In this document: piece after piece, positions 1-12,600 of the stretch
Numbering within the stretch: position 1 is the first letter of the stretch
Layout: each line of letters begins with the position of its first letter
DNA from: Ctena decussata
Lineage: Eukaryota > Mollusca > Bivalvia > Lucinida > Lucinidae
NCBI GenBank assembly: GCA_963989385.1
Contig: OZ022499.1
Span: 80,031,903 to 80,095,902 of the forward strand
Reading direction: 5' to 3'
Length of the DNA stretch: 64,000 nucleotides
Notes under the pieces: generated by a model
The model's input: only the letters and a program-made list of their open reading frames with translations
Told to the model about the DNA's origin: nothing
The model's database searches: none
Position numbers and translations under genes: made by a program

Positions 1-400
1 AATTTTTTAGGCTATATCAGTGGTGTCCATAGCCAGGTAACTGCTAAGAATATCTTGATGAAATATTTAGCAATATGTATTAGGTTGATGCAGTATGTCT
101 TAAAATAAGCATGATTGCTGCCCTTCTTTGGTTTGAAGTTATGTCCCTTTGATTAGTTTTTTTACGGCTGTTCTTGGGCAGCAATAACTAGGTTACCCTT
201 TTGAATACCTTGATGGAGCTTAAAATAAATGTAGATGAGGTTGAGATAGTGTGTATTGTGTAAGAATGCTTGTTCGCCCTTACTTTCAGAGGTGATTATT
301 TTCTATACTATTTTGTAAGCACCATTTCTTGGTTATCATTTGGAATATGTTGTTGAAACTTTATTGCAATGTGTATTAGGTTGAGACTGTGGGTTGGTTT
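1..400. repeat. Degenerate tandem repeat, about 140 bp period
   Basis: Three diverged copies of a unit can be aligned by eye near 41-110, 182-255 and 317-390. The shared phrase is a 'taac/ttacc ... ttgatg/ttgaa ... atgtattaggttga' pattern. The copies lie in what is probably an intron of the gene whose last exons follow. They do not extend beyond the window start as far as can be seen. Confidence 0.4.
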
Positions 401-860
401 TAGACAATATTTTATTAAGTGCAAGCTACATAGTTACAAAACAGGGCAATCTAAAGCATGGTACAGGATCTGACAGTGAAACACTATTCTGAAAGTTATC
501 TGATTCTACTTCTCCTGTGGGTTGAGTATGAGAATGATTGGTCCCTTTTACATAATTTTGGAGTCCCTTTGATGATTTTTCTTATGCCCACATTAGCACC
601 TGTGTGAGGCAGTATGTAAGGGCTATAGTTTTGCCACAGGGTATTGGCTGGTGCTGTAGGGGCATATTTGCAGATATTGCCCCACTTGGATTGGTGCTTT
701 CACATTCTAGTGATTGAAGTTGGGATGCTGGTTCTGTGCAAGGCTATGAAAGTCCCAGTAGCACAGTAAGGTCGGTGATACTATGACATGTTTAGTTTCT
801 TTAGTATTTGCATGCTGGAGTTAGATGAGAATAACATCTCTTTTGGGCCCTTTCTTTCAG

Positions 861-944
861 ACACAAAAGCTGAGGCAATTCATCCAACAGCAGATGCCTG
901 GACCTGTAAGCCCACGCACGGTGGATTTGATTTTATTTCCAGAG
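861..944 (+). CDS. Penultimate coding exon of an unidentified host gene
   Basis: An 84-base open segment of 28 codons is preceded by a pyrimidine-rich acceptor ending TTTCTTTCAG and followed by a GTAATA donor. It reads phase 0 to phase 0, beginning TQKLRQFIQQQ and ending DLILFPE. The next good acceptor, at 1997, opens an exon that continues in the same phase to a stop, so the two exons support each other. I do not recognise the protein family: the peptide is helix-like, glutamine-rich at its start and has no catalytic motif. Upstream exons lie outside the window. Splicing is inferred from signals and frame only. Confidence 0.55.
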
Positions 945-1536
945 GTAATAATATACTTTAAGTCAAGTTATGGTTGATAGGTGATGATGAAAAAGCTGTG
1001 TGTTAATACTGTAGCAACTACAAGGATGGATTCACCTTTCATATTGTCCATCACCATCTTATATACAGAAAGTAACAGTCAATGTTACTTCTTAGTGTCA
1101 TACTATAAAACTGATGCCAAGGAAATTCCAGTTATTTTTACTGATTTAGGCTACAGTTGATTCAGCTCTCATTTTGATAAAAAGAAAACATAATCTCTGT
1201 AAAAATCATCTGTTAATATAAATTGTAAATTCTTCAACATATCCGTGTTTGAGAAAACTGCATGATGGTAAAGTCACACAGGCAAGCATTAATGAAAAAC
1301 TAGCATTCCATTTGTAATGAAATATAGATGACATACATGTAGGTGTGGTATAGAGACAGGCTGTAACGGAGCTTTGGTGAAAACATGCTTCCTGGTGCAT
1401 GTCACAAGATCTTTGAGTTATGAATTTTATGACCAACATAACATGAGGAGTCACATGAGTTATTTATAGCAGTATCAGCTGTTGTTGTGTACTTGTTGTG
1501 TGTTTTGGCAGAGGTTAGTGAACCAAGGATGCACAC

Positions 1537-1815
1537 TGATTTGATTGATTGATTTGATGCTTAACATCCACGGTAAACAGCTATGGTCATGTCGGGATGG
1601 TCAGTTAACCTAACCACAAATTTTCCTGGACAGGCTTAGACCTCCTATGTGGTTAACCAGTACTAAGTGCACATACTTTGGCCAGCAACTGACAACTACC
1701 CTTCTTGAATCAGCGGAAAGAGAAACAAAAGTATGTGGTCAGACCAGGTTTCGAACTCAGGACCTCCAACTTATGAGTCGGGTGCCCTACCGATTGCACT
1801 ATGCGGCCCAGCTGG
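1537..1815 (-). mobile_element. tRNA-derived SINE, copy 1
   Basis: Read on the - strand, the element starts with a tRNA-like head at about 1815. It has an A-box-like TAGTGCAATCGG near 1790-1803 and a B-box-like GAGTTCGAAAC near 1747-1757. A body shared with the copy at 22302-22565 follows, and it ends in a short AATC simple-repeat tail near 1537-1560. A and B boxes form the internal RNA polymerase III promoter typical of SINEs. It sits in the intron between the two exons, antisense to the gene. Confidence 0.8.
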
Positions 1816-1997
1816 ATGCACACTGAAGCAAGCAAAAAAAGAGAAGCTGTATATTCAGGATCATTCACATTCCTGTAGGCAACTTTTTAGCAACAGCAAA
1901 TTATTATATCTGACTATTGTTATATATTGATTTTGTCTTTTGGGATGACAGTCCAGTATGTTTATTTAATGTATGTTTTTTCTTTCTCCTTTTTCAG

Positions 1998-2099
1998 TTA
2001 CTTATTCGACTCTTCATTATCCAGTGGGGACTGAATAAAGTGGAAGCAGAGTACATGATCCATCAGATGTCAGCTGGGAATAGACATAGGATTATGTAA
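1998..2099 (+). CDS. Terminal coding exon of the same unidentified gene
   Basis: A polypyrimidine tract (TTTCTCCTTTTTCAG) ends at 1997. The following 33 codons stay open in the phase set by the exon at 861-944 and stop with TAA at 2097-2099. The peptide begins LLIRLFIIQWGLNKVEAEYM and ends GNRHRIM. It looks like a short amphipathic helical C terminus. The stop, the lack of a later donor in frame, and an AATAAA at 2949-2954 suggest that this is the last exon with a 3' UTR behind it. No family is assigned, and a pseudogene cannot be excluded without transcript data. Confidence 0.55.
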   Translation, partial: LLIRLFIIQWGLNKVEAEYMIHQMSAGNRHRIM

Positions 2100-3160
2100 T
2101 AGAGCTAGTCTAATAATAAGACTTGGACATTTGTAACCTCACAATGAAAACAAATGACTGCTAGCATCATATTGTGACCTATATATTCAAAGTCTACTGA
2201 ATTTAAAAGTCCTGGACCTAGATACTCAGAACAGCTGATGTTAGTTAACAAGGAATTGCATTTTCGAATGCACTGATACAAAAACCATGCCATTTTTTTC
2301 CTTGCTGAAAAGGAAAAAAATGTAAGAACTTTTGCACTGCAAAAGCTCACATTTTTTTTCAGCAATAATATCAGCACATGTGTTTTATTGTACTAGAAGC
2401 CTTGTCAATTCCTTGACTAACAACCTCACTATGCTAATAGTGCTTTGAACACACTGGACATGTACAACTTCAACTTGTCATACACACAATATTGTAGATT
2501 ATACCTGTGCTGTGAATAGGAGATTAGGTATGAAAATGTAGTGCTGCTAAGAACATTTTAATATTAGATATGTTTTTAATATTGTAGTGCTTGTGTTGTT
2601 TAACAGAAAATATTTTTCATATTAATTCTGATGTGCTACTTGATTACACTGCTTTCATAAGGTGCTAATTATACCCTTGATATATGAAGTATATCTAGGG
2701 ATATTCAGTTTTTCTCTGTTCCTCTATCTGTCTGTCCATAATGATCTATATGCTACTGCTGACCTAAGGTCAGTGTTACAAACATTTATGTTAATGTTAT
2801 TTTTCCAATATCCTTGATGGAATCTGTTGAAAATTGACAAGAATCATGTCTAGGTTAATCGAATGATAAGGCTGGGTCAGTGCTGCCAGCAGGAATACTG
2901 GATTAAGATACAGGGATAAATTAATGCCCTGAAAGTTTATACCCTAATAATAAAACATGTATATTTTGATGGTTCAGTAATTTTACATTCAAACGTTTGT
3001 ACAGCCCTTGCATCAAGTCTTTCTTAAACTATACACTGTACAACTAAGTATTAGAAATGTATCAAAAGAGAAAATTCTAACCCAGCAATGAGTTTATGCA
3101 GGAAGGGAGATGCAAGTAATTCAAATTCTAAACCAATTTACAATCAGTTATGGACAGCAT
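2100..3160 (+). other. Probable 3' UTR and downstream flank
   Basis: There is no supportable coding segment. The stretch follows the stop codon of the terminal exon and is AT-rich with frequent stops in all frames. It carries AATAAA at 2949-2954. Other AATAAA hexamers occur at about 7654 and 9057, so the transcript end is not settled by sequence alone. Confidence 0.35.
2949..2954 (+). promoter_or_regulatory. Candidate poly(A) signal AATAAA
   Basis: This is a canonical hexamer about 850 bases after the stop codon at 2099. Competing hexamers lie further downstream, so it is only a candidate. Confidence 0.3.
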
Positions 3161-3164
3161 GTAC

Positions 3165-3408
3165 ATATGAGCTGCGACACGTCAAAACCAACAAAGTGAC
3201 TTGCACCCAGCAAAGACTCAGATCAGCCTGGGCATTCACCCAGTCTGATCAGAGTCTTTTCTGTTCGCATGAAGCTTGCTCAGACCCTTAGCAACCGGTT
3301 AAGCACAATGTAAAGACTCTGATCAGACTGGGTGGATGCCCAGGCTGATCTGAGTCTTCACTACGCGCACAAGGAACTTCATTGGTTATGTCACGTTGCG
3401 GCTCGTAT
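3165..3408. mobile_element. Foldback MITE, copy 1
   Basis: The left end reads GAGCTGCGACACGTCAAAAC and the right end is its inverted complement, GTCACGTTGCGGCTC with changes. The arms extend inward about 90 bases each through CAGATCAGCCTGGGCAT and its complement, leaving a short loop. No open frame of note is present. Copies of the same family occur at 23550-23785 and 47410-47646. The short direct repeat ATAT at both edges could be a target duplication, but the site is AT-rich. Confidence 0.7.
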
Positions 3409-3429
3409 ATACATCAATATGACTGCAGC

Positions 3430-3600
3430 AGCTGCAGCATACAATTGTATAGTGATTGGATATTTTTTTCTAGTGTCATTTTTTTTTTCATTTTTATCTC
3501 CCCCTCTCTGGGAAATAACCCGATATAGACTGAAATACTGTTTCAGAGGGCTGGTAAACTTAAGAGAACCAACCAACACAATTGCATGTCCTTGACCTAC
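3430..3600 (+). repeat. Dispersed SINE-like repeat with (ACCA)n-type tail
   Basis: The block contains GATATAGACTGAAATACTG followed by a purine-rich stretch and ends in AACCAACCAACA. The inverted copy at 22999-23215 has the same phrase and tail, and 38270-38340 carries a related end. A conserved end plus a short simple-repeat tail is typical of SINE 3' regions. No tRNA head is visible here. Confidence 0.5.
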
Positions 3601-3754
3601 ATGTCACAGTTGGCTGACTTTGCTGTTTGGCACTGTTTTTAGGGCAAAATGTTTAGTTTTGAAGATACCTTTGAGCCAAGAGAGTTGATACTTGGTTAAA
3701 TAGCATATCAGTATAAATGCAGCAGCTGCAGAGCATCCATGCTGACTCCTGTGC

Positions 3755-3960
3755 CCTTGACCTTTAGTCATGGTCTTGTGATTTTGCCTTATACATGTAT
3801 TTCCAATGATGGATGGATTAGCATGATACGTGACATAATGGAATACTGACATTGCGAATGACCTCATATTATTTATAGGTTACTGTAACCTACATCTTAT
3901 GGTCCAGTGATTGTGAGAATTAGGCTCCCATGAGGTGCACTTTGTCTTGTATAATAATTG
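3755..3960 (+). repeat. Isolated diverged units of the CCTATATTTC/GTGATTTTGCC tandem family
   Basis: Phrases such as 'ccttgacctttagtcatggt', 'gtgattttgccttata' and 'ggtccagtgattgtgag' resemble the units of about 125-150 bp in the broken array at 35830-38010. The resemblance is by eye and weak. Confidence 0.3.
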
Positions 3961-4308
3961 CTTTTGACTGAATGTATATGAGATATTTTGATTCATGTCT
4001 TAGCTGGAAAATAGTGACTTCCCTTGATAATAATTTTCCACTGAAAATTCCTTTTAAGGAATGGTTTGGTTTTGCCGAAATGCATATATATGAAAACACA
4101 GCTTTCTTGGGTACTGAAAGCCACACTCTTGTAAATGTTTTAGGGTTCATCTTTTTCCAACTATGTCTATGTTATAAAATTAGTTAGCAACACTGAATAT
4201 CTACTTTTCTTGTGAATGTGGTTACTGTCTGAACTGCTACAAGCAGAAACAAGATGTAGGTATTACTTTTCTGATATCAGAGTTGGCCGCGTTAACTTTG
4301 CATCAAGT

Positions 4309-5150
4309 TTTAGCTCACGCGTCAAGGGGAGCCTATAGTATAGCCTTGGTCCTTAGCCTGTCATTGTCAACACTTTTAAACTCTAATATCTCCTAAAACC
4401 AGCAGGCCAGTCTTGATCAAAGTTTACGTGTAGCATTGTTGGAGTAGGGCATTGACTACCTAATGTTTGAGGGCAGATCAGATTGGAACTCTGGTTATTA
4501 TGGCAACATATAGCTCCCATAGACTTGAAATGGGAAAAACTGATAAAATCTTCTCTGAAGAGGCCCAGAGCTTATATATGCAGTACATAGCAATGATTGG
4601 TAATCCCCTACATAAATCTTGCCAGTCAAGCCTCTGAGTTAAAACTGGTCTCACCCCTGGGGGTCATTTGTATATATAGAGCTATACAGTTAAAAAAAAA
4701 TTTCAAAAACCTCCTCTGAGACGATGAGGCTCAGAGCTAAGATGTTTTGTATGTAGCACTGTTCACTGGTGTCCTACATAAATCCTGCCAACCATGACCC
4801 CTGGGGTCCAAACTGGCCACACCTAGGGGTTATTTATTGATATAGAGCTATATAGCTAACAACGTAAAAAATCTTCTCTGAAACCGAAATGCCCAGAGCA
4901 TAAATATTTAATATGTAGCCATGGTCTATGGTCTCCTGCATATATCCTGCATTTATTCCATAGAAGCTTCATCAAACTTGGCAATATACAGGACAGGAAT
5001 AAAACTTCAGACCGGTATGAAATTTGGCAATATTGTACAATTTGCCTTAGAGTTACTTGCCCTTATGCACTTAAATAGCCCATAATGTTTACCTTGTTGT
5101 GGGCATTATGCATCTAGAACTCAGGTGAGGAATTGTTGCCCATTCCACAA
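4309..5150 (+). mobile_element. Decayed AGCTCACC-headed modular repeat (family 1)
   Basis: The head TTTAGCTCACGCGTCAAGGGG with GAGCCTATAG begins at 4309. Several modules of about 170 bp follow, marked by 'cttctctgaagagg', 'cccagagct' and 'cctacataaatc'. A tail-like GGTGAGG followed by TTGTTGCCC lies near 5124-5142. It is more diverged than the copies at 5531 and 39968. Confidence 0.5.
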
Positions 5151-5530
5151 CTTGACTGGTTAAGCTCTGTTTGGTCAGTGTGCTTACAGGCAAGGCATAG
5201 CATTCCATCGCTTGTTTATGTATATATCATCATGAATATATCAAATCTCACCGTGATAAGGGGAATTCGGTGATGTAACTGCGTTTGAAAACCAGTACCT
5301 AATATTTGGTCAAAAATACTATTTGAAGACTATTTCACTGACAAACAGTACATTTCACCCTGAAACCTAGGCCTAATTTTGCCTTCTGATCAAGTAGAGA
5401 TTAGTATACAGCATCATTTAACTTTGACTGTAACCCTAGGTTGAACTTTTTACACAAAGGCCATGCTTATCTTAAGCCATGAAGCCAAGTTTAATATGGA
5501 GCCTTCATGAGTCAGGGGATCAGTAGTTTT

Positions 5531-6876
5531 TAGCTCACCAGAGCCGAAGGCTCCGGGGGAGCTTATAGGATAGGCAGTGGTCTGTCGTCGTCGTCTGTCA
5601 ACACTTTTAAACAACATCTCCTCTGAAGCCACCTGGCCTGTTGGGCCCAAATTTCATCTGTGGCATCCTTGGGATGGGGGATTGAAAGTTTGTGTTTTTT
5701 ATGAAAATTGGCCGTTTAGTTTGGTTGCTATGGCAACTTAGAGTTCCCATGGACTTACAATGGGGAAAATTGAAAAATGGCATTTTCTGCCTAGCCATTG
5801 CAGATATATTGATAAAACTTTTATAGAAATGTTTCTTGAGATGTCTTCTAACAGCTTTATGTTTTTGGCCCACTGTTCCTTTTATTGGTTGCCATGGAAA
5901 CCGAAATGCAAGAAAATGGAAAAAATACTTAAAAAATTATCTCCTCTGAAGCCACTGGGCCAATAAGGCCCAGATTTCATCTGTGGCATCCTTGGGCTGG
6001 GGGATTGAAAGTTTGTGTTTTTTTATGATCATATGCCCTTTTGTGTTGTTGCTATGGCAACTTAGAGTTCCCATTGACTTATAATGGGGAAAATTGAAAA
6101 ATGGCATTTTCTGCCAAGCCATTGCAGATATTTGATAAAACTTTTATAGAAATGTTCCTTGAGATGTCTTCTATCAGCTATATGTTTTTGGCCCACTGCT
6201 CCTTTTATTGGTTGCCATGGAAACCCAAATATTAAAAAAATTGAAAAACATACTTCAAAAATTATTTTCTCTTAAGCCACTAGGCCAATAAGGCCCAGAT
6301 TTCATCTGTGGCATCCTTGGGCTGGGGGATTGAAAGTTTATGTTTTTTATGAAAAAAGGCCCTTTAGTTTGGTTGCTATATTAACTTAGAGTTGCATTGG
6401 CTTATAATGGGGAAAATTGAAAAATGGCATTTACTGCCAAGCCATTGCATATATGTTGACAAAACTTTTATAGATTGTTCCTTGAGAAGTCTCTTATCAG
6501 CTATGTGTTTTTTTGCCCACTGCTCCTTTTATTGGTTGCCATGGAAACCAAAATGCAAAAAAATGGAAAAAAAATACTTGGCAGGATGATTGAAAATTTA
6601 TGTTTTTTTTTTATGAAATCAGCTCTTTAGTTTGGTTGCTATGGCAACTTAGGGTGCAATGGGGAAAATTAAAAAAATGCATTTACTGCAATCAGTATAT
6701 GGAAAATAGTTATACATTTTGTTATCAACTCAACAGACTGTCAGACTGAGACTTTGTAGTTCTATATTTTGTATTAGCTTGTAGCAATTGGCAGCAATTT
6801 TGAGCCTATACAAATTTGATAGCAATTTTGAGCTAGAGATCTGGTGAGCTTTGTGGCCTGTGGGCCTCTTGTTTTT
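5531..6876 (+). mobile_element. AGCTCACC-headed modular repeat (family 1), complete copy
   Basis: The head TAGCTCACCAGAGCCGAAGG folds on itself (GAGCC-GAA-GGCTC inside AGCTC/GAGCT). A short CGTCGTCGTCTGTC tract follows. Next are three full modules and one partial module of about 310-350 bp, each with 'aacttagagttcccat', 'ggggaaaattgaaaaatggc' and 'ggttgccatggaaacc'. The tail at 6843-6876 reads GGTGAGC, complementary to the head's GCTCACC, then a GGCC/GGGCC hairpin and CTCTTGTTTTT. It has no protein-coding capacity. The architecture suggests a non-autonomous rolling-circle element. Confidence 0.65.
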
Positions 6877-7735
6877 AAATGCTTGTGGTAACATGACCAA
6901 GATGGCCATCATGTGAATGGTACAAAAAAAAATTCTTGAACCAAATGGCTGATAACTTGGCACACGGCATCTGGTATTCGTACTGTCAAGAGCTCATTTG
7001 AATAACGACTCTAGATTCAGGGCCTAATGACTTGTTGTTGAACTTACCTGCCACAAAAACACACCTGCTTCACTTATACATAAACGTAATTCAATATGAT
7101 AACGGTTACAGTCAGTAAAAATTTACCCTTAGAAAGTAGTTTGTTGGCCAAAAAAACATTTTGACTGAATGATTGTTCGAGGAAACGTAGATCCACTGAA
7201 TACCTATACCCTTTCAACATCCATAAATTTCTTAGAGCTTCTGCAAAGTTGTATTATACTGTGGTTATTACTTACTATATGATGCAAAATATAGTTAGTG
7301 TAAGATCATGTATATATTGAACTTTTTCTAGTCAGTTCAGTAAAAGTTGTGTAAAATATTGTATCTAGTGAACATATTTTTCTTGTCAGTTTAGTCTATG
7401 TATAAAATTAGTCAAAACCAGAATCTGTTTTGTGAACTATAAAGAGTATTTTATTTCCACATCTAAATTTGTGTCATCCAAAGTCTTTCATGGAAGATGT
7501 AAATATTTATGTATAGTGTTTAGCGCCATAGTGTAAGGCTGAATATTTTAAACAAAACTGTCCATTAGGCAAACAAAGAGAAATAACTAAATGAGAAATT
7601 CCTAGAAAAATGCATGCTTTAAAGCCATTTTCTGCTCTCCATACCAGTTTTGAATAAAGGGTTGTGTAGCTATATTTAAACAGTGAAGGTCTAGTGGAAT
7701 GGTTGTAGTTTTTAATTTTGGATATCAGGGTTTAT
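6877..7735. other. No recognised feature
   Basis: AT-rich unique-looking sequence with no open frame or repeat that I can support. Confidence 0.3.
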
Positions 7736-7830
7736 TTAGCACACCTGAGCCAGCTGCTCCAGTGGAGCTTATAGGATAGGCAGGCTCTGTATTACTTCGT
7801 CTGTCTGTTATGTTATCGATAATGCATTGA
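7736..7830 (+). repeat. Solo head of the family 1 modular repeat
   Basis: TTAGCACACCTGAGCCAGCT followed by GCTCCAGTGGAGCTTATAGGATAGGCAG matches the family 1 head, and a GTCTGTCTGTTA tract follows. No modules or tail come after it, so this is a truncated or recombined fragment. Confidence 0.5.
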
Positions 7831-9125
7831 GGTCTGATGGTACATCAATATATTGAGAAGAACATCCCAGCAATTATTTGTTCCATTTCTTTCTTAATAA
7901 GTAAGGTAGAAAGACAAACACATTAGCCTTTTCTTAAATGTTGGACCATGTACATGTATATGGTGAACGTATACTGGTTGCAATAATTAATATAGGTTAG
8001 ACAAGGATACCTATATAACACAAACAGTAAGATATTTTACATCACTGTGACCAAGAGAGATGAGTAAGTGATATTATTCATTTTGAAGAAGTAGAAATCC
8101 TAGTGTTTTAATAATGTTGGCCACAGGCTACTTCCTTTTTTTATCTGCTCCTAAATTGAGAAGGAATTGGAATAAGGAATTGATACATTGAAGTATCTTC
8201 AGACCTAAATGCATTTTCTATTTTTAGATATTTGCAAACATACGGCACTTGCTATCTGTGAGAAGATAAGTTGTATTTTCAGCTTTGTATGCAGGTTTTT
8301 TTTATTCACCACAAATCAGTGTTTATCACCACGTTAAAATCATGTAAATATGTTTTGTTTTGACAGGGAGAGAATTTTGACATTGCCATTTTCTCTAGTA
8401 ATTTATAATTAGTCTTTAGTTATCAGTTGATTGTACAGTTTGTCCAGTTCAGAATGTTGGTTTCTAGTGAAATTTCTTCATGTTGGTAGATGTGTAACTC
8501 ATAATCTGTTGGTGGTTATGAATGACAAGTCTCAGCATTGATTACTTTCCATAGCAAATACTTTGTATGTTGGTTGTGCGAACTTTTAAGTAAAACAAAA
8601 AATTCTGTTGTGTAGTCTGTCACAGATGCTTGGGATTTGGACTTTGGTCAGCAGAGCCTCAGTGGAGTCTCATTTTATACAAGATACCAGTGTTCAGCAT
8701 TTGTCAGCCAAGGAAACCTTTTGTGGTTTCTCCTTTGCCTGAAGCCTGATGCTGTGAAAAGTTGCTTTTAACACTGCTGATGATACTTGCTGTGTATGCA
8801 AATAGTATGCTAGGCCAGGTAAAACTTCGATTATTTTACAATGGTAATAATTTGTCATTTTATGAGACATGGCAGCATATTGTGTTTTATGGCTTCTATT
8901 ATGCCTCACCATAAAATGCAATTTCCAAGCATAATTCCTACACTTTACCTCCCATAATGACAATTTTTAGTACAGTTATTCCGTAATTTTGCACTGGTTG
9001 TACAAGATCTGCTTTTATGTTTGTGATATAGTTTATAAATATATATATATATAAGTTCAATAAAGTATTTGCAGCCAACTGTCTTCTTTTTTTAATCAAC
9101 CACTGCTGTTGCTGAATATCCCATG
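7831..9125. other. No recognised gene; AT-rich spacer
   Basis: I see no coding exon. A short (AT)n run lies near 9040-9053 and AATAAA at about 9057, which could be a distal poly(A) site of the upstream gene or chance. Confidence 0.3.
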
Positions 9126-9129
9126 GCTT

Positions 9130-9480
9130 GAACACATGTGCTTAACATACATTAACCTAATTTTTTTTCAAAATCACCAGACCATGACCAGTAGTTCAAG
9201 GTCATACATCTTGCATATATTCAGGTGGTCATGTGCTGATGTAAGTCTGTATGAAGTTTTCATTATTCTAGCCCTTATACTTTATGACAAAAAGACCTTA
9301 ACGCAAATGGTTAAATCAGATTAACCTAAATTTTCAGTAGACCATGACCAATAGGTCAGGGTCCTATATGGTGCATACATTCAGGTGATCATGTTCTGAT
9401 GTAAGTGTGTACCAAGTTTCATTACTCTAGCCCTTATACTTTGTGAGAAAAGGACCCACAAGCAAATGGTTAATATAGGT
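9130..9480 (+). repeat. Two-copy tandem repeat, about 158 bp
   Basis: 'accatgaccagtagttcaag' near 9180 recurs as 'accatgaccaataggtcagg' near 9338. Both are followed by 'cattcaggtgatcatg' and 'ctagcccttatacttt' type phrases and end in 'gcaaatggttaa'. It lies just before the large satellite. Confidence 0.6.
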
Positions 9481-9686
9481 TAAACTGCTCCCGGATGCGG
9501 ACACGAACGCTGATGCATACTTGGACTATGATGCCGGGGGTTTTCCATAAGCTCTCCTTTGCTTTGTAAAGGTGCGCTAAAAATGGACAGGCGATCCATA
9601 AAGCCAATTAACTACCAAAATAGAAGAATCTGGTTTCTAACTAACTGGAAAAGTTGTACTGTATAAGTTTATTACATCTTCCACAT

Positions 9687-12600
9687 TGAATTTTTGATAA
9701 ATTTGGGAATATTCAGCAAAAAATCTGTATGTACTCATTTCAATGCCAAGACAGGGAAATCTGTCTTCTAAATGATTGCAAATGTTGTAGGGAACATGTT
9801 TTATACATCGTGTTTTCTTCAACATTGAATTTTTGAAAATTTTGATTATTGCAAATTGGACAGGCGATCCATTTGGGATTATTCAGTAAAAAATCCATAT
9901 GTACCCATCTCAATGGCAAGACAAGGAAATCTGTCTTCTAAATGATTCCAAATGTTGTAGGAACATGTTTTGTACATCATGTGTTTTCTTCAACATTGAA
10001 TTTTTTGAAAATTTAAAAATTGCAAATTGGACAGGCGATCCATTTGGGAATATTCAGTCAAAAAAATTGTATGTACCCATATCAATGCCAAGACAGGGAG
10101 TTCTATCTTCTAAATGACTTCAATGTTGTTGGGACCAGGTTTTATACTACCTTTATATTCTTCAACAATGAATTTTTTAAAAAATTTAAAAATTGCAAAT
10201 TGGACAGGCCATCCATTTGGGAATATTCAGCTAAAAATCCATATGGACCCATTTTAATGCCAAGACAGGGAAATCTGTCTTTTAAATGATTGCAAATGTT
10301 GTAGGGAACATGTTTTATACATCATATTTTTTCTTCAACATTGAATTTTTGGAAAAAATTAAAAATTGCAAATTGGACAGGCGGTCCATTTGGGAATATT
10401 CAGCTAAAAATCCATATGTACCCATTTCAATGCCAAGACAGGGAAATCTGTCTTTTAAATGATTGCAAATATTGTAGGAAACAGGTTTTATACATCATGT
10501 GTTTTCTTTAACATTGAATTTTTGAAAATTTTAAAAATTTCAAATTGGAAAGGCGATCCATTTGGGAATATTCAGTAAAAAATCCGTATGTACCCATTTC
10601 AATGCAAAGACAGGGAGTTCTATCTTCTAAATGATTTCAATATTGTGGGGAACAGGTTTTATACTACATTTATATTCTTCTACATTGAACTTTTGGAAAA
10701 TTTTAAAAATTTCAAATTGGACAGGCGATCCATTTGGGAATATTGAGCTAAAAATCCATATGTACCCATTTCAATGCCAAGACAGGGAAATCTGTCTTCT
10801 AAATGATTGCAAATGTCGTAGGGAACATGTTTTATACATCATATGTTTTCTTCACAATTGAATTTTTGGAAAAAATTAAAAATTGCAAATTGGACAGGCG
10901 ATTCATTTCGGAATATTCAGCTAAAAATCCATATGTACCCATTTCAATGCCAAGACAGGGAAATCTGTTTTCTAAATGATTGCAAATCTTGTAGGGACAT
11001 GTTTTATACACCATATGTTTTCTTCAACATTGAATTTTTTGAAAAATTTAAAAATTACAAATTGGACAGGCGATCCATTTGGGAATATTCAGCTAAAAAT
11101 CCATATGTACCCATTTCAATGCCAAGACAGGGAAATCTGTCTTTTAAATGATTGCAAATGTTGTAGGGAACATGTTTTATACATCATATGTTTTCTTCAA
11201 CATTGAATTTTTGGAAAAAAATAAAAATTGCAAATTGGACAGGCGATCCATTTGGGAATATTCAGCTAAAATCCATATGTACCCATATCAATGCCAAGAC
11301 AGGGAAATCTGTCTTCTAAATGATTGCAAATGTTGTAGGAAACAGGTTTTATACATCTTGTTTTTTCTTTAACATTGAATTTTTGAAAATTTTAAAAATT
11401 TCAAATTGGACAGGCGATCCATTTAGGAATATTCAGTAAAAAAATCTGTATGTACCCATTTCAATGCAAAGACAGGGAGTTCTATCTTCTAAATGACTTT
11501 AATGTTGTGGGCAACAGGTTTTATACTACATTTATATTCTTCTACATTGAACTTTAGGAAAATTTTAAAAATTTCAAATTGGACAGGCGATCCATTTGGG
11601 AAATTCAGCTAAAAATCCATATGTACCCATTTCAATGCCAAGACAGGGAAATCTGTCTTTTAAATGATTGCAAATGTTGTAGGGAACATGTTTTATACAT
11701 CATATAATTTCTTCAACATTGAACGTTTTGGAAAATTTAAAAATTGCAAATTGGACAGGCGATCCATTTGGGAATATTCAGCTGAAAACCCATATGTACC
11801 CATATCAATGCCAAGACAGGGAAATCTGTCTTCTAAATGATTGCAAATGTTGTAGGAAACAGGTTTTATACATCATGTTTTTACTTTAACATTGAATTTT
11901 TGAAAATTTTAAAAATTTCAAATTGGAAAGGCGATCCATTTGGGAATATTCAGTAAAAAAATCCATATGTACCCATTTCAATGCAAAGACAGGGAGTTCT
12001 ATCTTCTAAATGACTTCAATGTTGTGGGGAACAGGTTTTATACTACATTTATATTCTTCTACATTGAACTTTTGGAAAATTTTAAAAATTTCAAATTGGA
12101 CAGGCGATCCATTTGGGAATATTCAGCTAAAAATCCATATGTACCCATTTCAATGCCAAGACAGGGAAATCTGTCTTTTAAATGATTGCAAATGTTGTAG
12201 GGAACATGTTTTATACATCATATGTTTTCTTCAACATTGAATTTTTGGAAAAAATTAAAAATTGCAAATTGGACAGGCGATCCATTTGGGAATATTCAGC
12301 TAAAAATCCATATGTACCCATATCAATGCCAAGACAGGGAAATCTGTTTTCTAAATGATTGCAAATGTTGTAGGAAACAGGTTTTATACATCATGTGTTT
12401 TCCTAAACTTTGAATTTTTGAAAATTTTAAAAATTTCAAATTGGAAAGGCGATCCATTTGGGAATATTCAGCAAAAAATCTGTATGTACTCATTTCAATG
12501 CCAAGACAGGGAAATCTGTCTTCTAAATGACTTCAATGTTGTGGGGAACAGGTTTTATACTACATTTATATTCTTCAACATTGAACGTTTTGGAAAATTT

